Source of the DNA: Priestia filamentosa
GTDB taxonomy: Bacteria > Bacillota > Bacilli > Bacillales > Bacillaceae_H
Direction of reading: 5' to 3'
NCBI RefSeq assembly: GCF_900177535.1
Contig: NZ_FXAJ01000003.1
Location: 1-64,000 of the forward strand
Length of the DNA: 64,000 nt
This document shows, in pieces, positions 1 through 11,260 of this stretch; position 1 is the first letter of the stretch; the number at the start of each line of letters is the position of its first letter. The translations under genes and the position numbers were made by a program. The notes beneath the pieces were generated by a model, which saw only the letters and a list, made by a program, of their open reading frames with translations, did not search any database and had not been told where the DNA came from.

Positions 1-2358
<2,358 letters not shown>

Positions 2359-2471
2359 TTACATATTATTGAGTTTTTAGTTGAAAGGTGAATTATATAA
2401 AGGAAAAGAGAAGTAGTTAGAATAGAGGATATATAAGATGCAAAATTTCCTTTTCATCCAAACATTACATA

Positions 2472-2501
2472 GTATTGAGGAAAGGAGAGAAAGACATATT
2501 A
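2472..2501 (+). promoter_or_regulatory. Candidate SigG promoter of the SASP gene
   Basis: GTATT (2472-2476), an 18-base spacer and CATATTA (2495-2501) fit the SigG pattern GHATR-N18-CATNHTA with one mismatch. The element lies 30 bases before the SASP start, and SASP genes are known SigG targets. Confidence 0.5.
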
Positions 2502-2530
2502 AAGGTATAGAAACAAAGGAGGTGAAAAAC

Positions 2531-2734
2531 ATGGCAAACAACAACAACAGCAGCAACAAACTTGTTGTAGCAGGTGCTGAACAAGCAATCGATCAAATGA
2601 AGTATGAAATTGCTAGCGAATTTGGTGTACAACTTGGAGCTGATACTACTGCTCGTGCTAACGGATCTGTAGGTGGAGAGATCACAAAGCGTTTAGTTGC
2701 TACTGCTCAATCACAATTAGCTGGTCATAAATAA
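2531..2734 (+). CDS. Alpha/beta-type small acid-soluble spore protein
   Basis: A 67-residue protein of the alpha/beta SASP family, which coats and protects spore DNA in the forespore core and is degraded by the GPR protease during germination. The family signature is present: Asn/Ser-rich N-terminus, [10 protein letters not shown] around the GPR cleavage region, then [18 protein letters not shown]. The start at 2531 follows AAGGAGGTGAAAAAC; a longer upstream frame exists but has no ribosome site and is not family-like. A hairpin terminator follows at 2779. A second alpha/beta SASP lies at 57405-57590. Confidence 0.95.
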   Translation: MANNNNSSNKLVVAGAEQAIDQMKYEIASEFGVQLGADTTARANGSVGGEITKRLVATAQSQLAGHK

Positions 2735-2778
2735 TATGATTTGTAACATCATTACAAAATCAAATATCATGGCTTAGG

Positions 2779-2800
2779 CTACCCGCTTAGCGGGTAGTCT
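2779..2800 (+). terminator. Rho-independent terminator after the SASP gene
   Basis: Perfect 8-bp stem CTACCCGC/GCGGGTAG with a TTA loop, followed by a T-rich stretch. It lies between two convergent genes and may serve both. Confidence 0.7.
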
Positions 2801-2809
2801 TTATAATGT

Positions 2810-3400
2810 TTAAGAGGAAAAGGTTTGTAACACTGTCCATTCTTTTTCTAATTTATAGATGTTTTGTTGTTGAACAGGGATTTTATTTTTTTGCAAAATA
2901 TGCTTTGTAGCATCAGGTGGCGCGTACCCAAAAAGGGATATGAATGTACTTGTATGCTCATCAGCAAAAACAAAGGTACTTAAACAGCGGTCTCTTTCTG
3001 AGATGAGAGTGAAAGGAGTAAGGCTTTTATCGTGATTGTTATGAGCAATAGAAGTAATCATCATATAGTTTGCTCCAACAATACTTGAGCGAGTGTGATG
3101 ATAGATCCCTTTTACAAATTGACCATTTGAAGACAAAATAGTTTCTAATTTGTCGTATGAAGCTTTTTGTCCGTTTTTATAAAAAATATTATCGTGAACG
3201 TCATTCATAAAAGATCGATAGCTATCAGTGTCCTTCCATATACCAATAATACAAGCATCTGTTGGTTCTACAATATTCCACCCACCAAATTGACCTGAAA
3301 ACCCTTCAATATGTGCAAGAGCGCTCCAATGTTTTTGTGAATAAGAAAAAGCATAGCGTTTATCTTGTTTTACGAAACTGTTTATCACTTTGATTAACAT
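2810..3400 (-). CDS. YdbC-like (DUF4937) protein with antibiotic-monooxygenase-type fold
   Basis: A 196-residue soluble protein. Its first half (MLIKVI..., KHWSALAHIEGFSGQFGGW, CIIGIWKD..SYRSFM) resembles the YdbC/DUF4937 family of Bacillus, related to dimeric alpha-beta barrel (ABM-type) domains. The second half (residues about 100-196) is less recognisable and may be a second degenerate barrel, so this copy is about twice the usual single-domain length. The start at 3400 was chosen because AAAGGTGAT sits about 4-6 bases before it; starts at 3409 overlap that site. No function is assigned. The family assignment rests on memory of the motif pattern. Confidence 0.6.
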   Translation of the reverse strand: MLIKVINSFVKQDKRYAFSYSQKHWSALAHIEGFSGQFGGWNIVEPTDACIIGIWKDTDSYRSFMNDVHDNIFYKNGQKASYDKLETILSSNGQFVKGIYHHTRSSIVGANYMMITSIAHNNHDKSLTPFTLISERDRCLSTFVFADEHTSTFISLFGYAPPDATKHILQKNKIPVQQQNIYKLEKEWTVLQTFSS

Positions 3401-3604
3401 TATCATCACCTTTAGATACTTTCTAGATAATAATTAGGAACTCCTTCTCTTCTATACAGAAAAGTCTAGGATTTATAAACAGGATATAAGAATGATCTCA
3501 AATGTTTAACATGTACGTTAGGAGGAGTTTAATTCTTAACAATATCTTTTTCTGACCGATATAGAAGTTAGAAATTAGTGCAGGTTAAGAAAGGAACGAA
3601 CAAT

Positions 3605-6386
3605 ATGAACGATGTTGGGCCTTTTCACGGTCACTATAATATGTGGCTTGTTTTTCTATCATTTGCTATTGCTATGGTTTCAGCCTACGTGTCCTTTAGT
3701 TTTGCAATCCAACTTAGGTTTCAATCGAAGCAAGGAGAGCAAATTTGGCTGTTGAGCGGATCTTGTGCGCTTGGAATAGGGATTTGGTCAATGCATTTTG
3801 TGAGAATGCTTGCTCATTCTCTACCTATAAATATGCATTATCATATAGGATATATCATTGTTTCAATTCTCTTTGCAACGGGTGGTTGTTACTTGGCTTT
3901 AACATATATTCATTATGGAAAAAACCCTTTATTTACTTTATTATTTGCAACTTTTTTTATGGGTAGTGGCATTGTTCTTATGCATTATATTGGAATGAGT
4001 GCGATGGCATCAGTTATAGTGTCATATACTTCCGCAAAAGTTTTATTCTCTATTTGTATTGCTTTCATAGCATCGTTTATTGCATTGAGGGTAGCATTTT
4101 ATACTAACTATAAACTAACATGGAAAGTGAAACTAATGTGCGCGGCTTTCATGGCAATAGCCATTACAGTAATGCATTATATGGGAATGAACGCGGCTCA
4201 TTTTTATCCAAAAAATTGGATACAGAGGTAGGTTCATATATCACTCCTGCTTTCTTTTCAGTTGTTATTGCTATTTTTATTATGACAATGTTTTTAATGA
4301 TTTTCCTTACTATATATATGGACGAGCGGACTAAACACCAGCATACTCTTCAACAAGCTATTTTTCATTCTTTAACAGAAGCTATTTTCATTACGAATGA
4401 GGAAGGAAACATACTTAGTATAAATGAAAAAGGTGAAGAGTTTTTTCATATAAAAAAACAAGAAGTAAGTGGTAAACCTATTACTAATTTTTTGTCTTTT
4501 TTAACAAAGTTCTCATCCTCTCCTCAAGATCAGATGTATAGCACTGTATTTGTTAACGATAAACAATACCGAATTTGCGTTAACATTACGAAAGCAACTT
4601 TTGAATTTATGGAGCAGTATATTATTTCAGTAAGAGATGTAACCAAAGAACATTTACAAAAAAAACAGTTAGAAGAAGCAACGAATAGATATCGCAGTCT
4701 TTTTGATGTTTCTCCGCTTTCAATTGTGCTTCATAAGGGAGAGGAAATCATCTCTGTTAATGCTCGGTTCTTAAAAATGTTGCAATTTGAACATGGGAAG
4801 GAAATTGTCGGACGGAATATTACAGAATTTATAGATAAAAGTCAGCGTCAACATATTAAAAATCGAATTGATCAATTCATGAAATTAGAAGACGAGGATA
4901 GTTTTTTTATAGATGAAATGAAAGTGAAAACGAACCAGAATCATCAGCTTTCCGTTCAAGCAACGTCGATTGTAATTATTATAAATGGAGAAAATTATAT
5001 TCAAACAATTACTCAAGATGTAACGGAAAATCATCGTGCTAAAGAGACACTCCAGTACTTGAACTCTCATGACAGTTTAACAGATCTACCAAATAGAACA
5101 CTTTTTCATCAAATTGTTAAGCAAGATTTATGGAAAGTGGAACAAGAAAATAAACAAGCTTTTATGCTCTCAATTGATATTGATCGCTTTAAGCAAATTA
5201 ACGATGCTATTGGTCATCATGGTGGAGATCAGGTATTAATTGAAGCAACAAGAAGAATAAAGAGCTGCTTGGGTAGCAATGATACGCTTTCTCGAATGGG
5301 GGAGATGAATTTATGCTGTATTCCCCACAAGCGAAAGAAGAAGTATTTCAGTTAGCAGATCGCCTTTTAGAGGTATTTGTGAAACCATTTATTGTTAATA
5401 AATACAAATTATATCACAGTATTAGTGTTGGAATAAGTGAGTTCCAAGAAGATGGAGTTACAGTCGAAACACTAGTACGAAACGCAGATCTTGCAATGAA
5501 CGAGGTAAAGAAGTTAGGGAGAAACGGTTGGAAATGCTACGAGCCCCTTATGAAGACATATGTAAATAGAAGAATGGAAATTGAAGATGGGCTTAGACAA
5601 GCATTGAAAAAAAACGAGTTTGCGCTTCACTATCAGCCGAAAGTGAATATTATAAAGGGAAAAATCGTAGGAGTGGAAGCCCTTATTCGCTGGAATCATC
5701 CTGAAATAGGATTTTTATCTCCAGGCGAGTTTATTCCTATTGCAGAAGAAAGTGGACTTATTGTACCAATGACGCAGTGGGTACTCAGAGAAGCATGTTC
5801 TCAAGGAGTACGCTGGAAGGAAGAAGGTTTTTCTTCTTTAAAGATTAGCGTTAATATATCAAGTGTTGAGTTTGCAGAACCATCTTTTGTTGACATGATT
5901 CTTAATATTATAGAAGAAACAGGGTTTTCTCCAAACAAACTTGAACTAGAAATTACAGAAAGTGTAGCTATGAAACATGTAGATCTTGTAATTGAAAAGC
6001 TTGTGAAATTGAAGAAACATGGTATCTCTATTGCTATTGATGATTTCGGGGCAGGATATTCGTCCTTTAGTTATTTAAAAAGACTTCCTATCCATACGCT
6101 AAAGATTGACCGTTCTTTTATTCAAAATCTTTATACAGATTCAAGAGAGGCAGCTATTGTGAGTTCTATTATTTCACTTGCTAAAAGTCTTGATCTATCC
6201 ATTGTTGCAGAAGGAGTCGAGGAAAGAGACCAAGCTCTTATTTTACATCAGGAGAAATGTGATGAAATTCAAGGGTACTATTTTTCACGTCCTATCCCCC
6301 CTAATGAATTGAAGAAAGTAGCTAGTGATATGTGGGGAAAGATTAAAGACTGCCAAAAAGAAAATGTTTCTTCACTTAGCTTATAG
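3605..6386 (+). pseudogene. MHYT-PAS-PAS-GGDEF-EAL c-di-GMP protein, two homopolymer frameshifts
   Basis: Three overlapping frames together encode one 927-residue protein. The first (3605-4231, start after AAAGGA) is the membrane MHYT sensor with repeated MHYIGM/MHYMGM motifs and six of seven helices. The second (to 5355) supplies the last helix (TMFLMIFLTIYM), two PAS-like domains and the first half of GGDEF (LTDLPNRTLFHQ, DIDRFKQIND). The third (from about 5303) supplies the rest of GGDEF and an EAL domain (EALIRW, ELEITES, IDDFGAGYSS, IKIDRSF-like LKIDRSF). The first break is at the A6 run 4210-4215, where a seventh A restores the frame. The second is at the G5 run 5298-5302, where a sixth G restores SRMGGDEFML. 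Intact, it would make or degrade c-di-GMP under an MHYT sensor. As written it is broken. Sequencing undercalls are possible. Confidence 0.85.
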
Positions 6387-6540
6387 GTCCTAATGCTTCA
6401 TACGTTTATCACTAAGAGAAGCAAAAACATCTGTAGTCTTAGTTAGAAAGATTTAGTTTATTACAAGCAATCTGCTCATTTATACGAAGAAATATTTTCA
6501 TAGTAAGAAATAATATCGGAAGAAGTATGAAGGTTTAAAA

Positions 6541-6575
6541 AAGGGAGTTTTCCATCAAGGAGGAGCTCCCTTTTT
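6541..6575 (+). terminator. Terminator downstream of the GGDEF-EAL gene
   Basis: Arms AAGGGAG and CTCCCTT flank a loop of about 18 bases, followed by TTTTT. It lies about 155 bases after the EAL stop codon. Confidence 0.55.
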
Positions 6576-6663
6576 CTATGTGTTGCAAGGAAAAGAAAGC
6601 TCTTAGAAAAATAAACAAAATTCTTTATATAATGTATTTTTATATAATAATTATACTTTATTA

Positions 6664-6701
6664 GTGGTTAAAAAAGGAAAAATTATTCCTTTTTTAACCA
6701 C
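6664..6701. repeat. Perfect 16-bp inverted repeat upstream of the polysaccharide operon
   Basis: GTGGTTAAAAAAGGAA (6664-6679) and its exact complement (6686-6701) flank a 6-base loop. No T tract follows the stem on either strand, but T6 lies in the right arm. It may be a bidirectional terminator or a regulator-binding site. The rest of the 6387-6855 gap holds only the terminator at 6541 and the candidate promoter at 6747. Confidence 0.75.
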
Positions 6702-6746
6702 ACATTCCAAAGGAAATTATGGGAATAATTACGTTCGTTTGTCTCG

Positions 6747-6776
6747 TTGACTATTTTTATCTCAGTATAATATATT
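6747..6776 (+). promoter_or_regulatory. Candidate SigA promoter of the polysaccharide synthase operon
   Basis: TTGACT (6747-6752) is 18 bases from TATATT (6771-6776), leaving an approximately 75-base leader to the GTG start. A better-looking TATAAT overlaps at 6766 but is only 13 bases from TTGACT. Confidence 0.4.
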
Positions 6777-6855
6777 GTTAGACATGAAAGTTGAGACCAA
6801 AACAGAGAAGTGTACTTTGTTTTGCGTATAAGCTTGTAAAGAGGAGGTTAAAGAC

Positions 6856-8154
6856 GTGGATGTACAACCTTTAAAAAAAGAAAAAATGTTCAATTCTAAT
6901 CGTGATACATATGCGCAAAAAACGATCGTAGTGGCGTTATTTATTGGACTTGTATGTGTATTGTTCTATGTAAATGCCACAATCAAAGGAGGATTCAACA
7001 TTTTCCTTGGCATATATGGGAGCATTATGGTCACATATATGGTTGGAAAAATGGCTCTGTCTTTTTGGTACAATCCTAAAAAAGAAGAACCAATTGAGCA
7101 AAAAATCTCGGCAATTATTCCCTGCTACAATGAGAGTCCAGAGTCAGTTATGGCTACTGTAGATAGTCTTCTTAAACAGGATTATCCAATTGAAGAAATT
7201 ATGATTATTGACGATGGAAGTAAAGATATATCTGCTTATAAAGCGATGGTGAATTTCAAGAAAGAATATGAGAAAACAGCTCACAATACAACTCTTATTG
7301 TCCATCGTCTAGAGAAAAATCAAGGGAAGCGTCATGCCCAAATTTGGGGATTCAAAAGGGCTAAAGGAAATATTATTGCAACAGTAGATTCTGATGCATA
7401 TCTTTTTCCTGATGCTATTCGTGAACTTATTAAACCTTTCAATGACGAAAAAGTAATGGCCACAACAGGTCACGTAGGAGCCCGAAACCGAGAAGATAGT
7501 TTGTTTACAAGGCTAATAGATATGCGTTATGACAATGCTTTTCGTGTTGAGCGATCAGCGCAGTCTGTTACAGGAAATATTTTAGTATGTAGCGGGTGTT
7601 TTAGTGCTTACCGCACAGAAGTGATTTTAGAAAACATTGAACATTATGAAAATCAAATGTTTTTAGGGGAACCTGTTCAGTTTGGAGATGATCGCTGTCT
7701 TACAAACTATGCCATCTTAAAAGGAAAGACTATCTATCAATCAACAGCACGCTGTATTACAGATGTTCCATCAACGCTTAGACAATTTATTAAGCAACAA
7801 GTAAGGTGGAACAAGTCCTTTTTTAGAGAAAGTCTTATTGCATTAAAGATAGGGTTTAAAAAACCACGAACATTAATTTGGGTTCTTCTTGAACTTATTA
7901 TGTGGTTTATGTTTGGTTTTGTCATTATCGGAAGTATTATCATTAAATCCGCTACAATGGGCTATATTTTGCTAGTTTATTATCTTTTCTATCTAAGCTT
8001 GTCAGCTTATGCAAGAAACGTTTTCTATGTTTTGCGCTATCCACATATCTTTTTGTTAGCACCAATATATGGGTTAATTCATATTTGCATTTTATATCCA
8101 CTTCGACTTTATGCTTTAGCAACAATTAAGTCAAATGGTTGGGGAACAAGATGA
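6856..8154 (+). CDS. hasA: Hyaluronan-synthase-like processive glycosyltransferase (GT2, HasA type)
   Basis: A 432-residue membrane glycosyltransferase, close in length to streptococcal HasA (about 417). Two N-terminal helices (about 24-45 and 53-70) precede a cytosolic GT2 domain with IIDDGS, TVDSDAYLFPDA, the HAS-like stretch DMRYDNAFRVERSAQ, SVTGNILVCSGC, GDDRCLTNYA and the QQVRWNKSFFRES (QxxRW) motif. Several C-terminal helices follow, ending in the HAS-like NGWGTR. Class I HAS enzymes alternately add GlcA and GlcNAc from UDP sugars and export the chain themselves, and no flippase or polymerase is seen here. The start is GTG after GAGGAGGTTAAAGAC. It lies 16 bases before a nucleotide-sugar dehydrogenase gene. 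The product may be hyaluronan or a relative with another uronic acid (see findings). Confidence 0.85.
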   Translation: MDVQPLKKEKMFNSNRDTYAQKTIVVALFIGLVCVLFYVNATIKGGFNIFLGIYGSIMVTYMVGKMALSFWYNPKKEEPIEQKISAIIPCYNESPESVMATVDSLLKQDYPIEEIMIIDDGSKDISAYKAMVNFKKEYEKTAHNTTLIVHRLEKNQGKRHAQIWGFKRAKGNIIATVDSDAYLFPDAIRELIKPFNDEKVMATTGHVGARNREDSLFTRLIDMRYDNAFRVERSAQSVTGNILVCSGCFSAYRTEVILENIEHYENQMFLGEPVQFGDDRCLTNYAILKGKTIYQSTARCITDVPSTLRQFIKQQVRWNKSFFRESLIALKIGFKKPRTLIWVLLELIMWFMFGFVIIGSIIIKSATMGYILLVYYLFYLSLSAYARNVFYVLRYPHIFLLAPIYGLIHICILYPLRLYALATIKSNGWGTR

Positions 8155-8170
8155 AAAAGGAGGGCTTTTT

Positions 8171-9520
8171 ATGGCTACAACTGAAAAGATGCTTTCTACA
8201 CTAAATGAGAAAGCTCAAAATCATCATTACAAGCAATTATGGCAGAAAATTCAGTCTAAGGAAGCGAAGATTGGTATATTAGGACTTGGCTATGTTGGTT
8301 TACCAAATGCTGTAGCGAAAGCTGAGAACGGTTATTCTGTTATCGGGTTTGATTTAGATGAAATCAAAGTAGAGAAAGTAAACAGAGGGATAAGTTATAT
8401 TAACGATGTAACTCAGGAGGAACTTCAAAAAGTTGTGCAGCACCGGTATTTGCAAGCTACTGATGATTTTTCTCAATTAAAAGAAGTGGACGTTGTTCAT
8501 ATTTGTGTTCCAACTCCTATTGATAAATATAAGCAGCCTGATTTAACATATGTAGAAAATTCATCACTTTCTATTGCTTCGCATGTTTCAAAAGGTACGC
8601 TTGTTATTTTAGAAAGTACAACGTATCCAGCAACAACGAGAGAATATGTTGTAAAAGCTCTTGAGGAAAAAGGCTTCCTCGTTGGAGAAGATATATTTGT
8701 AGCATATTCTCCAGAACGTATTGATCCAGCAAATACATCATTCAATGTTAAAAATACACCTCGTATTGTAGGGGGAGTAACAGAGAAATGTACACAACTC
8801 GCTTTAGAAGTACTTGGAGGAGAAGTGAGAGCTGTATCATCTCCCGAAGTTGCGGAAATGTCGAAGGTATTTGAAAACACATTCAGATACGTAAATATTG
8901 CACTTGCTAACGAGTTAGCTCTTGTATGTGAGCGAATGGGAATTGATGTATGGGAAGTAATTAATGCAGCAGCTACAAAACCGTATGGGTTTATGCCTTT
9001 TTATCCAACAGCAGGCGTTGGAGGTCATTGTATACCTGTTGATCCGCATTACTTGTCTTTTAAATCAAAGGAATATGGTTTTAATACAAGGATGATTGAT
9101 TTAGCAAACGAAGTGAATGGCAGCATGATTCATTATACTGTACGACGCATTCTTGAAATCTTAAACAATGAAAATAAATTTCTAAAAGACAGCAATATTG
9201 TTATACTAGGTGCTTCTTATAAGAAGAATATAGGAGATGCACGAGAATCAGCTGTTTATATGTTATACGAAGAATTAAGTACATTAGCAGCAAATGTAAG
9301 CATTCAAGATAATCATGTTGAACTTATAAAGATAAATGATAGAGTAGTTGAAGTAGAAAATGTTAATTATGAAAAGATTAAACAAGGAGATCTTGTCATT
9401 ATTTTAACGGATCATGATGATGTTGATTATGAACGAGTTGAGAAGAATGCTCAGATTATTTTTGATACGAAAAATGTGTATCAATCTAAAAAGAACAGTC
9501 CAACTTATTATAAATTGTAA
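8171..9520 (+). CDS. Nucleotide-sugar 6-dehydrogenase, WbpA/WecC (UDP-HexNAc) class
   Basis: A 449-residue two-domain NAD-dependent dehydrogenase that oxidises C6 of a UDP-sugar to the uronic acid. It shows the Rossmann motif GILGLGYVGLP, VCVPTP-like HICVPTPI, STTYPATTRE, YSPERIDP, the catalytic-cysteine motif GVGGHCIPVDPHYLSF and ASYKKNIGDARESA. The GGHCIPVDP form of the active site is typical of UDP-GlcNAc/ManNAc dehydrogenases (WbpA, WecC), while UDP-glucose dehydrogenases such as TuaD and HasB carry GGxCFPKD. The start at 8171 follows AAGGAGGG. It is the second gene of the hasA-like operon and ends at a strong terminator. Position suggests it supplies the uronic acid for the polymer; the substrate is inferred from the motif. 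Confidence 0.85.
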   Translation: MATTEKMLSTLNEKAQNHHYKQLWQKIQSKEAKIGILGLGYVGLPNAVAKAENGYSVIGFDLDEIKVEKVNRGISYINDVTQEELQKVVQHRYLQATDDFSQLKEVDVVHICVPTPIDKYKQPDLTYVENSSLSIASHVSKGTLVILESTTYPATTREYVVKALEEKGFLVGEDIFVAYSPERIDPANTSFNVKNTPRIVGGVTEKCTQLALEVLGGEVRAVSSPEVAEMSKVFENTFRYVNIALANELALVCERMGIDVWEVINAAATKPYGFMPFYPTAGVGGHCIPVDPHYLSFKSKEYGFNTRMIDLANEVNGSMIHYTVRRILEILNNENKFLKDSNIVILGASYKKNIGDARESAVYMLYEELSTLAANVSIQDNHVELIKINDRVVEVENVNYEKIKQGDLVIILTDHDDVDYERVEKNAQIIFDTKNVYQSKKNSPTYYKL

Positions 9521-9547
9521 AAAGTCGAGTTGAAAAACTCGACTTTT
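9521..9547 (+). terminator. Terminator of the hasA-dehydrogenase operon
   Basis: Perfect 11-bp stem AAAGTCGAGTT/AACTCGACTTT with a GAAA loop, directly after the stop codon. Confidence 0.9.
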
Positions 9548-9870
9548 CTTGTTCATTATGTAACAAAAGTTTTGTGTGAAGTCCTTTTTACCTAGTTATC
9601 TGAAGGAATATTCATGGATCTTATTTACTAATTGTGACAAAAAAAGAATCTTTTTTCCTATCCCGTATTTATTCCTTATCCTATATTATAGTGATAGTAA
9701 CCTGCAATTGAAGGAACTTAACGAGATTTAGAAAATGGGGCTCGTGCACTAAAAATATGGATAATAAATGATTAGCAAGCAAACTTTGTTAAAAAATAGA
9801 GAAGCTCGTAGAAATGAAATTCTTGTCGATAAATATCACAAAGAAAATCAATTTCAGAATTCGATATAAG
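9548..9870. other. Intergenic stretch, no gene seen
   Basis: AT-rich region between the operon terminator and the VanZ terminator. No open frame with a ribosome site and no clear structured RNA was recognised. Confidence 0.5.
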
Positions 9871-9905
9871 CAAAAGGCTGCTAAGACATTTCTAGCAGTC
9901 TTTTG
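9871..9905 (-). terminator. Terminator-like hairpin at the end of the VanZ gene
   Basis: CAAAAGGCTGCTA and TAGCAGTCTTTTG pair with one bulge. The hairpin overlaps the VanZ stop codon at 9892-9894. Confidence 0.5.
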
Positions 9906-10368
9906 CTTTATGTATAGCTGAACTGCGTTTTTTTCTTATTTTTACGGCAATAAAGATAAACAAAAATGCCGCAAGAGAGTCAAAAACTACGTCCATTATT
10001 CTTCCATCTCTATTAATAATAAAGGCTTGATGGATCTCATCAGTGAAAGCAAAAAGAGCAGCAAAAACTGAGGCAAGCCAAGGTGCTTTCTTATTCGGTT
10101 TTAAATTCAAAAGAAAAAGCAAACCAACTGATCCAAAAAAGAGGAAATGAGCAAGCTTACGTGCAATAAATTCGGCACTACTATCTATTTCCCAAGGATC
10201 ATAAAAATCACTTGGAGGAACGAGAATAGTTCCTAGCGTTGCATTGGGTTTGAGCGCCGGAGTGTGGACCCAAGTTGTTGGATCTGTGGCTTTAATCCCT
10301 GGTGTGTTTGAAGCATAAAAGATGCTAACTAATACGAGAAATAAAAGCAATTTACGCACGTTTTTCAC
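9892..10368 (-). CDS. VanZ-like family membrane protein
   Basis: A 158-residue protein with an N-terminal hydrophobic segment (residues 7-22), an extracytoplasmic stretch of about 45 residues, and three further helices. The VanZ-like signature is present: FIARKLAHFLFFG, FAFTDEIHQAFIINRDGRIMDVVFD. The start is GTG with no strong ribosome site. VanZ proteins are small membrane proteins of uncertain biochemistry, linked in some cases to teicoplanin resistance, and often lie in polysaccharide loci. It points against the flanking polysaccharide genes, so it is separately transcribed. Confidence 0.85.
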   Translation of the reverse strand: MKNVRKLLLFLVLVSIFYASNTPGIKATDPTTWVHTPALKPNATLGTILVPPSDFYDPWEIDSSAEFIARKLAHFLFFGSVGLLFLLNLKPNKKAPWLASVFAALFAFTDEIHQAFIINRDGRIMDVVFDSLAAFLFIFIAVKIRKKRSSAIHKAKDC

Positions 10369-10531
10369 AGCTTTCTATATAGAGTTTCCTTTCTATATTA
10401 TCGATAAAAGTAAAAAAAAGCAATTTACAGAATTTGTCGAAAAAGAGAGATGGAAAACTAAGCTATAGTTTAGAGGTTCGTGATACGATAAGTTAAAAAC
10501 AAATTTATATATTAAGAGGTTGATGTTGAAA

Positions 10532-11260
10532 ATGATTGATACCAATTGTCTATTAATGAGTCACTCGAAAATGAAGTCTTGTTCAAATACAGAAATGATT
10601 TCGAATGCAAGAGAAATGATTCAAGAAGGAATAAAAAGCGCTATTGTAGTAGTGAAAAATGAAGAGGAGGCTTTGTCTGTAAAAGAGCTAAACAGACTGT
10701 TAGTAAAAGAATCACTTCCTCTAAAACTTGAAATCATTAGCTTGTGTGAGATGAACGAAGCTCTTTTTTATGAGGTGAAGCAGGGGAATGTTTATACGTT
10801 AGGAAAGAGAGAAAGCTATGTCTATATTGATTATGCAGTAGAGCAAAGTCAATTTGAAATTGAGAAAATTCTTTATGATCTGCAAATAAAAGGTATTGTT
10901 CCTATTATTCCTAATCCTGAAACAATGGAGATTTTTCAAAGTCAGCCGAATCTTCTTTATAAATATATTAAAAAAGGGGCACTTTCTCAAATTAGCATAG
11001 CAAGTTTACTTGGTAAAAATGGGCGCAAAGCAAAGAAGTTTGCTGTTAAATTCTTAAATGCTAACCTTGCTGATCTTGTTGGGACAGCTTATATGGACGA
11101 GTACATTTCCCTTCAGGAAGGATATGATCTTATAGCAAAAAAAATCGGGGAAAGTACTGCTATTAAACTTCAGCGTAATGCTTCATCAATACTTGTAGGA
11201 GAATCTATTATAAGAGAAGAGCCAGAGCGAATTTCTTCCAAGCGTTTGTTTATTCTCTAG
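10532..11260 (+). CDS. CpsB/YwqE-family PHP phosphatase homologue lacking metal ligands (pseudo-phosphatase)
   Basis: A 242-residue protein with the CpsB/YwqE layout: MID start, an early helix (ARE MIQEGIKSAIVV), VPIIPNPE, a LLYKYIKKGALSQISIASLLGKNGRKAKKFA stretch in three parts, and a VGTAY segment. CpsB enzymes are Mn-dependent tyrosine phosphatases that dephosphorylate the capsule kinase CpsD. Here the ligand motifs are all changed: D-H-C-H is DTNC, HPER is NPET and SDAH is GTAY. It is therefore probably inactive. A start at 10532 matches the family N-terminus but is 12 bases after AGAGG; TTG at 10526 or ATG at 10523 are alternatives. The kinase it would be expected to serve lies at 13712. 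Confidence 0.7.
   Translation: MIDTNCLLMSHSKMKSCSNTEMISNAREMIQEGIKSAIVVVKNEEEALSVKELNRLLVKESLPLKLEIISLCEMNEALFYEVKQGNVYTLGKRESYVYIDYAVEQSQFEIEKILYDLQIKGIVPIIPNPETMEIFQSQPNLLYKYIKKGALSQISIASLLGKNGRKAKKFAVKFLNANLADLVGTAYMDEYISLQEGYDLIAKKIGESTAIKLQRNASSILVGESIIREEPERISSKRLFIL

Noticed and set aside
6747-6771. TTGACT and TATAAT as the hasA promoter
   Set aside because: Only 13 bases apart; TATATT at 6771 gives a workable 18-base spacer.
8497-8880. 127-codon minus-strand frame inside the dehydrogenase gene
   Set aside because: Antisense shadow without ribosome site or family resemblance.
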